A stretch of DNA of 64,000 bases from Monocercomonoides exilis. Taxonomy: Eukaryota; Preaxostyla; Oxymonadida; Polymastigidae. The position numbers were made by a program, and so were the translations under genes. Location: NCBI GenBank assembly GCA_001643675.2, contig LSRY02000058.1, forward strand, positions 62,001 through 126,000. Direction: 5' to 3'. Every line of letters starts with the position of its first letter. Within the stretch, counting starts at the first letter, position 1. This document shows positions 21,493-33,334 of this stretch, piece after piece. The notes under the pieces were generated by a model. That model did not search any database. It had not been told where the DNA came from and saw only the letters and a list, made by a program, of their open reading frames with translations.

Positions 21493-22975
21493 GAAGAAGA
21501 AGAATATTATGACAGTGATTATTATTTTTATTGTGATGATGAAGGGGAAGAAGATTGCGATGAAGAAAAAGAAGAATTCAAGACAGAGCTTACAGAAAAG
21601 TTCACAAGTTCGAGTATTTTTTTCTTGATTGGGCTTTCAATACTTTGATTATTTTTGTGATTTAAAAGAATTGCTTGATGAACTGGAAGATTGTGATGGG
21701 AATGAGCAAAAACAGAATATTGAGGAAATGAACGGACTAATGGACGAGTTGTGCGAAGAGGAATTCAGATCTGTATTCACAATTAATAATTTCGACAAAA
21801 TCGAAAAAATGATTGAAGAAAAGAAATTGACTTTGGAAAATACAATGATGCTGATGAAACATATTGCATATTGTAACGCGCTTGCAGAAGTGTGGTGTAG
21901 CAATTTTCACAGTTCTGAACTGAGCAAAAGATTTGAGAAAATGATTGTTGAAGAAGATGAGAAAAAAGAAGAAAAGAATGAAAAGCTTCTTGTTGATCTT
22001 TGCGAATGCTATATTTTTATCGGCTATTACATATCATGGAAATTGCTTTCAATTTGCATACCCAATTTTCTGAAAGCAGCATCAAACAAGGAAGAAAACG
22101 AAGAAACACGAAAAGATGTGGAAATGGCTTTGCTGGCTTTGACTTCAGCGAAAATGTGCGAGTTGTTTTGTTTCTTATTTATGCTGTTGTTTCTTTATTA
22201 TTTTTTTCAGGGACTCAAAAAAAAACTGTATTTAAAAGAGATTGAAGAGATTGTCAAATATCACCAGGAACACCATAATCTGACACAGATTGCGTATCAG
22301 ATTGTTTGGCGCTTTATTATCACCCAATTTAAAATTGATTACAGTTTGGAAAATGTCATTGTGAATGAGCTGCATTTTGCGAGAGAGGCGACTCGAGAAT
22401 TGAATGAGCTGTCAAAATGTGTAGATTGGAAGAGAAAAGAAGAAGAGGAAGGAGAAAAAAAAACTGAAGAAGAGAACCGTATGAAAAGATGGATCAGAAC
22501 GTTGGGGTTTTTCAATCAATCGTGCGCATTGTGGAATAACGAATTTATTGGGCTCATCGGGAGCATTGTTCAAGTGTTTCAAGCAGCAAAGAAAAATCAT
22601 AGAGAAAGTTGCAAGGAATGCATTTTTCTATTTAGAAATGCAGCGAAAAGCAGAGCTGTGAAAGTTGAAGCTTTTTTGAAAAGTGGTGCCATTGATGTTG
22701 TTTTGGAGGAAATGAAGCGATCAACTTTGGAAGATGAAGTGGCAAATGAAATCTTCCATTTCTTTTTGAATGTTTCAAGGAAATTAAAAGAAAAGAATAA
22801 AGATGAAAAGGAAGAAGAGGAAAGAAAATCAATTAAAAAAGAGGTTTTTGAAAAGATGGAAGAAGAAGGATACGAAGATACCATTGTAAGCTTTCGCAAA
22901 AAATTGAGTTTTCTTTACCAAGATTATAATTATGAATTATCGTTGGATATTTCTGATTATTTTGTGAATGCTTAA
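21424..22975 (+). CDS. Acidic helical-repeat family protein, paralogue 2
   Basis: Exon 1 21424-21607, intron 21608-21668 (61 nt, GTTCGA...AAAAG, phase 1), then 21669-22975; 496 residues. Unlike paralogues 1 and 3 it has a long first exon with a poly-Glu run (GAA microsatellite) and acidic/Tyr-rich sequence. The rest aligns along its length: LLDELEDCDGNEQKQNIEE, RFEKMIVEEDEKKEEKNEK, LYLKEIEEIVKYHQEHHNL, VIVNELHFAREATREL and the C-terminal MEEEGYEDTIVSF and YELSLDISDYFVNA. At 22142-22210 there is a T-rich, CAG-ended stretch exactly where the other two paralogues have their second intron, but I see no phase-0 GT donor. The frame reads through it, adding a hydrophobic insert (FCFLFMLLFLYYFF). Function unknown. 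Confidence 0.7.
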
Positions 22976-23084
22976 TAAAACATAACTTGATGTTATGTTT
23001 CTCAAAAGTTCTGATTTTATTTTTTTATCATTTCACAAAATCAAAAACAGAATTCCCCATGAAAGTGTTTTTGAAATAATCGTA

Positions 23085-23115
<31 letters not shown>

Positions 23116-23671
23116 TTATTTTATTTTATTTTATTTTATTTTATTTTATTTTATTTTATTTTATTTTATTTTATTTAATTTTATTTTATTTTATTTTATT
23201 TTATTTAATTTTATTTTATTTTATTTTATTTTATTTTATTTTATTTTATTTAATTTTATTTTATTTTATTTTATTTTATTTTATTTTATTTAATTTTATT
23301 TTATTTTATTTTATTTTATTTTATTTTATTTTATTTTATTTTATTTAATTTTATTTTATTTAATTTTATTTTATTTTATTTTATTTTATTTTATTTTATT
23401 TAATTTTATTTTATTTTATTTTATTTTATTTTATTTTATTTTATTTTATTTAATTTTATTTTATTTTATTTTATTTTATTTTATTTAATTTTATTTTATT
23501 TTATTTTATTTTATTTTATTTTATTTTATTTTATTTTATTTTATTTTATTTTATTTTATTTTATTTTATTTAATTTTATTTTATTTTATTTTATTTTATT
23601 TTATTTAATTTTATTTTATTTTATTTTATTTTATTTTTATTTATTTATTTATTTATTTTTTTTTTTTTTTG
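23085..23671. repeat. TTTTA satellite tract
   Basis: About 540 bp of the pentamer TTTTA, regularly interrupted by a TTTAA variant unit, ending in TTTA tetramers and a T-run. A 117-codon open frame (FILFYFILF...) through it is a by-product. It lies immediately downstream of family gene 2. Confidence 0.95.
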
Positions 23672-23970
23672 GAATGGAACAAACTACAAAATTGACAGTT
23701 ATGAAAATGCTTGGCCTCTCACTTATTCCTTTCATTTATCTCGCTTTCTCGTCTTTTCGTCTTCTCGTCTTCCCTCTTTTGAAATTCAGCATTCTCATAA
23801 ATGTTTTTTTCATCCGCAAAGCACGGAAATGCATAAGAATAATGAAACTTTCAGAAATTATAAAGAAATTTTCGAAATACAAAAATCAAATATAATCTTC
23901 CATTTTGTATATAGGGCCATTCCGAGTGTCGCATTCACTCAACGCGTTTCATCAAAGCAATTATGGATAA
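23672..23970. other. Spacer, no gene seen
   Basis: T/C-rich short region between the satellite and the left end of the transposon. Open frames are under 75 codons. Confidence 0.5.
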
Positions 23971-23972
23971 TA

Positions 23973-24003
23973 CCATTGGTGCTTAACCCGCACCCTGGTG
24001 CCA
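23973..24003 (+). repeat. Left terminal inverted repeat of the pogo-like element
   Basis: 31 bp, starting CCATTGGTGCTTAACCC and ending CCTGGTGCCA. Exact inverse of 26518-26548. The inner part is relatively GC-rich for this region. Confidence 0.95.
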
Positions 24004-24331
24004 AACACGCCCCTTCTCAATGATGCATTCTCTTGTTTTTCATTACAATGAACAATTGAAACAAAAACATATCAAAAACAATCGAAATTGTGTTAAATAA
24101 TGAAAGAATATTCATTATTCTTCTTCGTCATGTCTTCTTCCAGCTGAACGTTGCTATTTTTTATTTTATTCACATGTTTGATTTACTGCAGAATTTTGGA
24201 AAGTTGATAATTTCAATGTTTCAATAAAGATATATATTAACATAATATCAAACCATGCATCTGAAAAGGATTGCCTATGACAGAAACATTAATTTTGATA
24301 ATTCTGAAGAAATTGATCATTCCCTATTTTG

Positions 24332-26213
24332 ATGACTGAAAAACCTGAATTATCATCAACTCAGTTACACAGAGTTCTTACAACGAAGGAATATCGCGTA
24401 TTCAAATCCCCCTCGAAAAAGCTTTTCGCGATTCGACAAAGTTTTAAAGTGAAATATTCAACTGCCATCAAAGCAAAAGTTGTGTCAAAAGATGCATGGA
24501 AAAGAGGGATAAGAGCGGAAAGAGCTGGCAGAGAGGCTGGAAGGAATGTGCACCCTCAGGCAATTACGAACGACCAATTGGAAACAATAGAAAACCAAGT
24601 TTTGGTTCTTTTGTCTAACCAAACAATTGTTCGAATTCGTGATGTGCAAAACATGGTTTGCAATATTTTTTTCATGTTTTTTCTAACTTTTTTGAATGTT
24701 TCAGTGTGTGGATCTGATTGAAAATGAGCCAAAATCAAAGAATGAATTGAAAATGATCAATAAAAAATATGCATCCAAATTAATTAAACGAAGCGAAATA
24801 TTGAAAGCCGCTATCGCTAGACCAACAGATGTTGCAAAAATCAAAGCACAGTCACCAGATAATATTAGCAGATGGTTTACTGAACTTTCAAACATAATAT
24901 CAGACTATAACATTACATCATCCGACATTTTCAATTTCGACGAATCTTCGATCACTTGCGGGGAATCTTCATCAAAATTGGTTGTTTGCTTCAAAGATCA
25001 AACTCCTCCAGCTGTTCCAGCACCTCCAAAAGTACCGAATGCCACAATTTGCTTCTGTGTCTGCGCCGACGGATCTTCGTTGCCTCGTTTTCTTCTTTAT
25101 CCTAAGAAAACACTCCCAAAAGAGTTTCGTTTTCTGTCATCATTTGATATCAGATATATTAATTCCTCTTCTGGGTGGATTACGAAGGAAATATACAAAC
25201 ACATCATGATCAATTGTTGGATTCCATTAATCACAGAGAAAGAAAAACCAACCAGCTCCGATCGCGCCCTTCTGTTGATGGATAATCATTCAACACATAA
25301 CGATGAATTTGTAATTGAAGCCGCAGAAAAAAACAACATCATTTTGAAACGATTCCCACCCAACATGACATACTTACTTCAACCATGTGATTCCTGTATC
25401 TTTTCTCGACTAAAATCTACATTGAACAACAAGTTTATCATTCCATCTCCATTCTCCCTCCCTTCTTATAGAACGCAACTCGCAGAAGTTCTTCCTGAAG
25501 CCTTGGCAGCTGCTTGTACACCTTCAACAATAAAAGCAGCATTCATAAAGACAGGGGTTTGGCCTGTTGCAGCAGCTCCTGTGCTCTCTAGAGTAGCAGG
25601 AGCACCAATAGAAACATCTGCATTGAAAGAAGATCTTCATTATTCGTCTCAAGATTGGCGTGAAGAACTATTTGGTGATTATTCTTCACCAAAAAGACAA
25701 AGCGTTTCTGTTTCATCAAAATCATTAGATATTCATTCTGCAGATAAAGCAAACTCAACAAAATCAACTTCGCCGAACGAATCGATCTGTTCTTCTCCGT
25801 CGAATGATCACAAATTAAATCCTACAACAGTTATTGAAAATTTGGACATCTTTGAATTGAAAAAGCAACTTGAAGATGCTGAAAAGCATCTTGCATTTCT
25901 TCGATCGAAATATAAAGAAATTGAAAAATCAAATGTTTCTTCGACTTCTTCAACTTTGAAAACAAAGCATTCTCGAAAAGAATTTAACATTCTTTTGTCA
26001 AGCTCTTCTTCAAATGAAGATGAAAGAGAAAGAAAACAGAGAAAGAAAAAGAAAAATTATGAAATTATAGACGATGATGTTAGTGGAGGGAGCGACTCAG
26101 AGAAAGGAAGAAATATGGAAAACGAAAAGCTTATTCAAAGAGCAGTTTCACCTGCTTTTAGTGAAAAAGAAATTGAATTTCGCAAGAAATATTATTCTTC
26201 GTTGTCGTTGTAG
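24332..26213 (+). CDS. Pogo/jerky-type DDE transposase
   Basis: Two exons, 24332-24655 and 24705-26213, with a 49-nt intron (GTTTGC...TTTCAG, phase 0, TTCTAACT branch-like motif); 610 residues. The N-terminal ~110 residues are basic with a helix-turn-helix-like CENP-B pattern (NDQLETIENQVLVLL). The DDE_1 catalytic core shows the first Asp in FNFDESSI, the second in LLMDNHSTHNDEF and the third in TYLLQPCDSCIFSRLK. The hallmark region FPPNMTYLLQPCD corresponds to 'LPPHTTHLLQPLD'. The usual 'IKAAFxKTGVWP' follows. The last ~170 residues form a coil (FELKKQLEDAEKHLAFLRSK) and a Ser/Lys-rich tail. It would cut and paste the surrounding element at TA. All three acidic residues are intact. Confidence 0.9.
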
Positions 26214-26517
26214 TTTCTTTCTATCTATCTTTCTTTCAATAATGAATAAGTTTGGAATCGCGAATCGTTGAGATCAATAAAGAAATACAAGTGAATATTG
26301 TTTTTGCTTTTCTCACTTCTTTCAACAATGGAAAATACTTTGTTCCAAGTTTATTTGAAGATGGATATTTAACTGTTTATTAACTTTTGCACAGCGTTTG
26401 TATACAGTCATTTCATTAAAATCACATATTCAATTTTTTTTTGAAGCTATCATGAAGGAATCTGAAAAAATAATAACAAAAATATATGTGTTTAACAAAA
26501 ATCTGAGCGGGCGGGTA

Positions 26518-26548
26518 TGGCACCAGGGTGCGGGTTAAGCACCAATGG
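26518..26548 (-). repeat. Right terminal inverted repeat of the pogo-like element
   Basis: 31 bp, the exact inverse complement of 23973-24003, followed by TA. Confidence 0.95.
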
Positions 26549-26916
26549 TAACAGTTTTTTTTTACTGTGTATTGACAAATAATAACACAAATCAGTAATT
26601 TCAAAAATGAAATATTGCCGAGAAAGAACAATATTGATATATAAAACAGAATTCATTCTCATCCTTTATTCAGGTTTGTTTCACTCAAATAGAAAGTAAG
26701 CTTCAGAAAAATGATTTTTAAAAAAATTTAGAACAAACAGCAATGAATTTTAAAGCGATAGGTATTTCTTGTTGAGGACCATCTTTTAAAACTAATATGA
26801 AAGGATTCTACAAAGAATAATTAGTTGACAACAAATTCATTTTTCACATTTTTTGTTAATTATGCCCATATTTTATAAATATCACAGAATAGAAAAAAAT
26901 ATTTTCTTGAGGAGCA
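26549..26916. other. Spacer, no gene seen
   Basis: AT-rich. Presumed promoter region of the beta-helix protein gene. Confidence 0.5.
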
Positions 26917-29900
26917 ATGCTGACTATTTTGATTTATTGCCTGTTATGTCGTCATGCAATGGAACTTGATAATCCAAGTTTTCAATTGTCGAAAAACATT
27001 AACGAATGCAGTGAAAAAGACAATCAATTTATTGTTTCTGACAAAGAATTAAAATCTCCATTGCATCCAAGTGCAGATCAGAGTGAACAAATGAATGCAA
27101 CGAAGAAAGGAAAAGAAAATATCGAAAGTATTGCAATGACTGAAACGTTGAAGTCCGCAATTGAAAAATCATCAGACTATTCAGAAAAAAATGCTCATGA
27201 CTCGGAAATAATAACCAAATGCAGTGAAGATGTTCTGCATGAAGATGATCCAATAAGTGGCAGTACTCAAATGAATGATGATTTGTTGAATAATGATGAA
27301 AAAGAGGAAGTTTTCTTAAATGGAGAAGATGGGAATGATGATGCAGAATGCGGAAAATCAGAATCGAAACCCTGCAAAACAATAAAAAGAGCGGTCGAGA
27401 AATGCATTCAAAAAAAATCAATAATTTTATGTACGACCGAGGAAAGTAACAAATATGATGCTGAGCCAATCACATTTGAAGATCGGAACGTTGAGATCAA
27501 AAGCAATGACAACTTCTTCATTACAATCATCACTGCTTTAGATGAATCAAAGGTTCAACAGGGTGATGCACTGCTAAATATAAAGCAAAACGGACGTCTT
27601 ACTCTGGAAAAAGCATATGTTCACGTGAATTCTTCACGAGAAAGTGGTCGAAATCAGGGTTTGACTCTTGTAGAAGGAGATAATGCGACTTTTAAGGCTA
27701 GTCACACGCATGTAACGATTACTGATTACGAGAAAGGGTTGAATTGCGTTTTATTTGAATGCAAATTAGGATCATTGCATTTTTTTGAAACAGAAATTTC
27801 GCACTTTAGATCTTCTTTCGCCTTTATACTTGCAGAAGTTTCAAATGCAGTTATTTTCTATTCTTCAATGTTGAATGGACTCACAACAACAAGTGCAACA
27901 CAATCAGTAATTACGATAATGAGCGGTTGCAAGTGCCTGACTGTGTATCGATCTAATTTTTCGGATTGTAGCTCGACAGAACATAAACTAGGAGGGGTAT
28001 TATATTGGGAAATTGGAAGCTGCAATGATTCACACGATATATCAATTTCAAACTTTTGCAATTGCTCTTGCAAGGGCAAAGAAGCAAACGGGTATCAAAA
28101 CGAAGAATCAAAAGGTGGAGCAATGTACATTCGTGGAAATGATGGAGTAGTTGATGCATTGAATCTTTCTTTGGAAAGTGTTGCATTCTCCGATTGTTCA
28201 GCTGACAAAGGTGAATATATATTTTTGTCTTTGGCATCTGGCCGAGAACAAATACCGGAAGACAAATTATCATTTGACATGGAAGAGATTTATGGAAAGC
28301 CAAATTTCATTTTATTGGAAGAAAGGAAAGATGGAATTGGCAACATTATTGACCTTATGAACGATGGGACAAAAAGGCTTCCATATTCTGCACAAAATAT
28401 CTATGTTGGAGGAGAGACATCCAGCCAGGAAAAAACTTGCGGAAGAAAAGAAGAACCTTGAGATTTGTTGAAAACAGGTAAAAGCCACATTGTCAAAGAC
28501 GGTCATGCTATGATATTTGTGATTGGAAGAGTTGCTGTTGATGAACCATTTATATATGATGAAGCTGTAACATTAACATCTGCCATAAATGATTGCTCAA
28601 TGCCATTTTCTGAAAATGAACAAAAACGAGGAATTCTACGTGTTGGAGCGAAGATTGAAGCTAAAGAATCAAAAGCTGTTTTTGAGATTCAATATCGTGA
28701 TACAAAAATTGAGCATATCGATTTTGAATATCCTGATGCCATTGAAGGAGATGTGCTGGATATAATTTATGATAAAAACAGCTTACAAATATTTGACGTG
28801 GTGTTCAGACCTTGGAAGACTGAGCTAAAGGGAGAAAATGTTCTTGGCGGAGAAGGAAGACCTTTGCCATACAAGCTGATTGTTAAAGAAAAATCAACGG
28901 GCGACATTACCAGGTTGGTTGTCCATGGAAGAAATAGCAATGATAATGGGGAAAATCATCGAAACAACAATCAAATGGAAAATTTTAAAAGACTAAGTGA
29001 AATGGAAGAAATCAAACACAATTCCGGAATCGTTGAAGAAGTCATAGAAGATGGAAATCCGTTGTGTTCTTGGGATTCTGGACTTATATTCATAAATCAG
29101 GGTTATTATTCATACATCAACGACAGTTCATTTATCGATATCAGCGAGGGTGCCATTTTTGTGGAATCATCTAGTTTGAATATGAACAATTGCAGCTTTG
29201 AAAATAACCATCCGATTAATGAAGGTTGGATGAAATTTCCTTCTCTGCATCACAACTTCCGTGTTAAGGGGAGAAGTACCGATAAATACATTAGTATTAA
29301 TTCTTTGAAAAAAGGAAGTGATGGGACAGAGGGAAAGCCATTGGGAATGATTTCTTCTGCTAATGTTGGCGGATCTGCTGTGGATAACGCAAGCTCACTT
29401 TTTTTCATACCTGTTTTGTTGAATGTATCTCTGGAAAAAGGGGATCAGAGGAATGTAAATGGAATGGTTTATCAAACAAATGACGAATCTGTCATTGCGG
29501 TTGTGAGCGGAGAATATTTATTTCCTTGCGGTTTGACGTTTGAAGCATCAAAGAAAAGAAAAGACCAAGAACTGAAATGGATTGATTGCCCCGTTTCAGA
29601 ATATGTTAACGAAACAAGAATGAATGTTAAGATCCCGAAATCGGTTCTTGATGTTGATGACTACACATCTGTTGTTTGCCGCTTATCTTATCCAAATGGC
29701 ATGATGGATGAAAAAAAGAGCAAATCAAAAGAGTTTGTTTTCGTAAAGCAAAAGAAAGAAGAAACTGCAAATGACGAACCTAAAGACAAGAAATCTTCTC
29801 AAATAATAATAATTGCTGTTTCCGTGAGCGTTTTTGTTGTTGTGGTGGCAGTGGTTACAGCTATAGTCGCAATTTACATTATGAAAAAAAAGAAACCCAA

Positions 29901-29937
29901 TCGGTACAAGTCGATTTACAGCGTATCGAAACAATAA
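26917..29937 (+). pseudogene. Beta-helix surface membrane protein, interrupted by one in-frame TGA
   Basis: A single frame runs 1006 codons from ATG 26917 to TAA 29935-29937, broken only by TGA at 28459-28461. It has a short hydrophobic leader (MLTILIYCLLC), an acidic region, then ECGKSESKPCKTIKRAV and repeats of the parallel beta-helix (pectin-lyase-like) kind with FSDCS, NFCNCSC and GGAMYIRGN motifs. The motif 'CG....PC' recurs as TCGRKEEP followed by the TGA, so the stop stands where the second Cys is expected. Near the end are a possible immunoglobulin-like (IPT/TIG-type) region, one membrane helix (residues ~965-990, IIIIAVSVSVFVVV) and a short basic tail. Topology: type I surface protein, probably adhesion or environment contact; function unproven. 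It may be a recent pseudogene, a sequencing error, or recoded. Confidence 0.65.
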
Positions 29938-30774
29938 AGAAAGCAAGGAATTAACAAAAATGAAATGTAAAAAAGAGCTTGCTTCTTATTGTCATCATTT
30001 TAAAAAAAAATAATGAGTGTTTATTTATTTTTTTTTTTAAATAAGCAAATTAATTTTAATGAAATTGTTTTTATAGGAGATCTGTTATGTACTTCCAAAC
30101 TGTTTTCTTTTAAGATTTTCATTTCCATTAAACAGTGTCAGCTTTTTGATGGAACATTTTTGTTTATTGGATCTTTTTTTTAACTGCCCAATTGCTGAAA
30201 AGTGCAAAACATCCTTCAGCATTAATATAGACAATTTTTATTAGTTTTATACAACTTGTCTATGGTTTATTTTTTTCGTTTTGTTTGTTTTATTTTGTTG
30301 TTGTTTATTGTTCACTTTGATATTACGATTTTTGTCTATTTCTAAAATGCTTTGTACAGTCAACTAAGCTTTTCTTGAAATTTTATTTAGATATTTCAAA
30401 TACTGCTGGTTTGTATATATTCACATTTAAATTGCTGATTTTTGCAAGTACTTTTTTCATTATAGTTTTTCAACAAAATCTTAAACGAAATGAAAACCAA
30501 AATTTGAAAATTTTCCTTCAAAATAAAATGAAGCATTTTTTTATTATAAGAAATAAAAACAGATCTTAATTATTATTAAAATTTCTCCTTTCTTTATAAA
30601 ATTGTTCTTCGGTTGACTTGTTGCTTCTGTCTTCTTTGCAATTTTTCAATCTGAATTGTTCTTTCTTTTTTTCATCATATCCACCAGCCACTTCTTTGCT
30701 TTTTCTGAAATATCAATGTGTTTGTTGAGCCGCAATCACAAAGGAAATGATTGCATAAATAAAGAGGATTGATA
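29938..30774. other. Spacer, nothing recognised
   Basis: Very T-rich, with open frames of at most 64 codons. An AATAA signal follows the beta-helix gene. Confidence 0.55.
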
Positions 30775-31181
30775 GAAGTGAATGAATAAAAAGAAAGTTA
30801 AGCTTTCACTTGATGATTGCAAAGTGAAGTTCAACTTTAACTATCTCATTTATTTCTTCAATCATTTCTTCAATTTTCTGTTTCTGTTAATTCTCATCAG
30901 TATATTTCAGTTCATCCAGCAATTCTTGAAAAATCAGAATAAGATGTTCAAAGGATTGAATGCTTGATCAAAATATGAAATTCACATACTTGAAAATTCT
31001 TTTGGAAGCTCTTCCTTTCATCATTGCCGTAATAATAGTTATTTTCTTCCTCTTCAAAAAATTTCAATAACTCCGTCAAAATCTTCTTCTTCTCCTCCTC
31101 CTCATCTTCTTCTTCTTCTTTATCTTCTTCTTCTTTTTTCTTGCATTTGCTTGAGTTCCTATCCTTCTTCAGCAATTCCAC
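30775..31181 (-). pseudogene. Antisense fragment of the acidic helical family
   Basis: Read on the minus strand, 31181-31000 codes a Glu/Lys-rich stretch (KKEEEDKEEEEDEEEEKK) ending in ILTELLKFF and SFQKNFQ, then a GTATGT donor. After ~60 bp an acceptor-like TTTTTCAAG leads into LLDELKYTDEN, stop, QKQKIEEM (about 30905-30850). This is the conserved start of the second exon in the three family genes here. Similarity fades after about 30840, and the rest of the gene is missing. It is therefore a 5' fragment with a nonsense codon. The acidic first exon resembles that of paralogue 2 rather than the microexon of paralogues 1 and 3. Confidence 0.65.
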
Positions 31182-32360
31182 ATGAGAATGAAAGCAGTCA
31201 TTCTACAGAATGGTGGATTCTGCGAACATGTTTTTCCATCCTTTTTATTGAAGAGCAAAACAGAAATGCTGACTCAAACTATAACCGTTCTTTTTCACTC
31301 AAATAGCGTCTGCATTCATTCTCTGGCTGTTCTGTCGCAAGAAAGTGCATAAAGTTTAAATAGAATTGAAAATTCCTTCTGGAATTTGTGTGCAAATGCC
31401 AACAATGAGCATTCTCATGAGTGAAACAGCAGATAAATCCAAACCAAACACGATAAAATCGTTTCTCTTCTACAAATCTCTTCAATTCAAAATCCGACTC
31501 TCTATAATTGCTTCTTCTGCTCGGTTCAATCAAAAATATCAGAAGAATTATCAAATTCAAAAACCATCTTTTATGCTTCTGTTGATTCCTTTTCATTCTT
31601 ACTGTGACAAGCCCTGGCTAATATCTTTCCCTTTTTGGACTCTCTTTCACTTTTGCACATAAGCCCCAAGAACAATCATATTTCTTCTTTAACTTTTGAT
31701 CGGAGAATTCTTTCCTCTTCTTGTATCACAGCTGCTTGCTCCTTCTAAGATGCAACTGAACGCACAATTCCATCGTATCGACAATTGTTGAACGTGAAAG
31801 CAGGTCAATAAAGTACAAATACAAGAAATATAACTGCAAAACGGAGGAAAGATTTTTGTACTGATAACATATCAGTAGATTTGAATATAGCTGAACAGTA
31901 GAATGAATACGATCAAAGAATAGTAATGTTGCTGATCGAAATAAGAAACAACGGAATTGATTGAAAATAATATTTCTTCAAAGCAGCATTTCGTGGCATT
32001 CAATGGTTTGTGACGTAACAATCGGAAATAAACAAAATAACTGCTTGAATCGATAAACTTTGACGTTCATTTGAGAAAACATTGCCGTCTTGCCAAACAT
32101 TAATCAAAATCTCGGAGAATCCAAATTGAAGCAAGTAAATCCTCCTTCTATCAAATCTGTGCAAGAGTGATTCATATGGGACATAATAACAAATTCTATG
32201 GATGGTTGCACTTGAAGAGGCAGATCACAAATATTCTTCATTTCCTGATAATGTCTGGCGCATTAAATAAAACAAACTTCAAATAACAATCACCTTTTTA
32301 CAAAATAAATGGCGCTTCGTAGAATAAAATTCTGATTCGATTGATCTGAATGCTTTTCGA
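31182..32360. other. Spacer, no gene recognised
   Basis: Opposing open frames of ~100 codons overlap at 31279-31662, with no motif. Some short phrases recall the upstream DNA of the acidic family, but I could not establish an alignment. Confidence 0.4.
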
Positions 32361-33334
32361 TTGCTAAAAAGCAATCGACAATAGGAGAAATCTTCGATGA
32401 CGTTCCTCATTTGCTTTCATTCGAAAACGGAATTGGAAACAATTAAGTCGCTTTCCAGGTTTGTCTGGCTCGAATTGAGAATCAGGTGAGCTGAAGAAAA
32501 AAATGGTGTTTGTTGGTCCGTTTTTCATTTTCTCCATCCTTTTTTTCAACAAATATCTAGATTTCCAAGTTGCCAACTTCTTTCCTTGCCAAAAATACTT
32601 CTCCACTGCATTTCCTTCTTGAATGCTATATATGTTTGATTGATCCTACTTTTTCATTGAATTCCATCCATTTATCTTCATTCAAAATATTATTAGCTGA
32701 ATATGTTTTCACTCTTGCAACAAAAAAAAATTATGAAAATCATGTGTCTTGCGTAACTTCATTTATTTCCAAATGGTTATATAATAATCAGCTCCATTCT
32801 CATCTTTATGCTCTTCAAAAGGAGATTGGCCATTTCAACAATAATTCATATTCCTGGGCTTTGAAAAGGATATAGATGATAATATCTTCACAATCAATAA
32901 AACAATAAAAATTACATACATTATATCTTTTTGCGTTTGAAATAAAATTGTTGTTTTCCCGTTGGCCATCCAATTACCAAAAATCATCAGACAGAATTTC
33001 AAATCCAATGAAAATCTATCATTGCCAGCTGTCATCACAGGAAATTATATTTTCAATTAAACAGAAAATTTTAACTCAAAGATCTCTCATTCAGCCTGTT
33101 GTCATTCAGTTTCAAATGTGATTAATCGATCAATTCATCCATAACAACAAAGAGAAAAAGCAAAACGTTCTTTATCTTTGGAATTGCAAACCGAAAATGT
33201 CAACACAAGATTTAACAGTTTGAATGAACTTATTTTTTAAAGCTTTTTTGAGTTTTTATTTTTCATCTATTTCTTCCATCCAAACCTGTATTCGTTCAAT
33301 ATGAATGTCAAAATTTTGTTGTTCTCCGAATGCA
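32361..33334. repeat. Segmental duplication, copy B, upstream of family gene 3
   Basis: Colinear with about 2036-2991. The two copies differ by a few percent and short indels and are about 30.3 kb apart in direct orientation. The similarity continues through the microexon and the 100-nt first intron of the downstream gene, then weakens within exon 2. Confidence 0.8.

Larger units (their letters stand above)
23973..26548 (+). mobile_element. Complete pogo-like DNA transposon
   Basis: The 2576-bp element is bounded by perfect 31-bp terminal inverted repeats (23973-24003 and 26518-26548) and flanked by TA on both sides (23971-23972, 26549-26550). This is the target duplication of the Tc1/mariner-pogo superfamily. 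It contains one spliced transposase gene (24332-26213) with no stop. Identical inverted repeats and an open gene indicate recent insertion and probable autonomy. Confidence 0.9.

Noticed and set aside
22995-23348. 117-codon frame rich in FILFY repeats
   Set aside because: It is the TTTTA satellite read in frame; the periodicity explains it completely.
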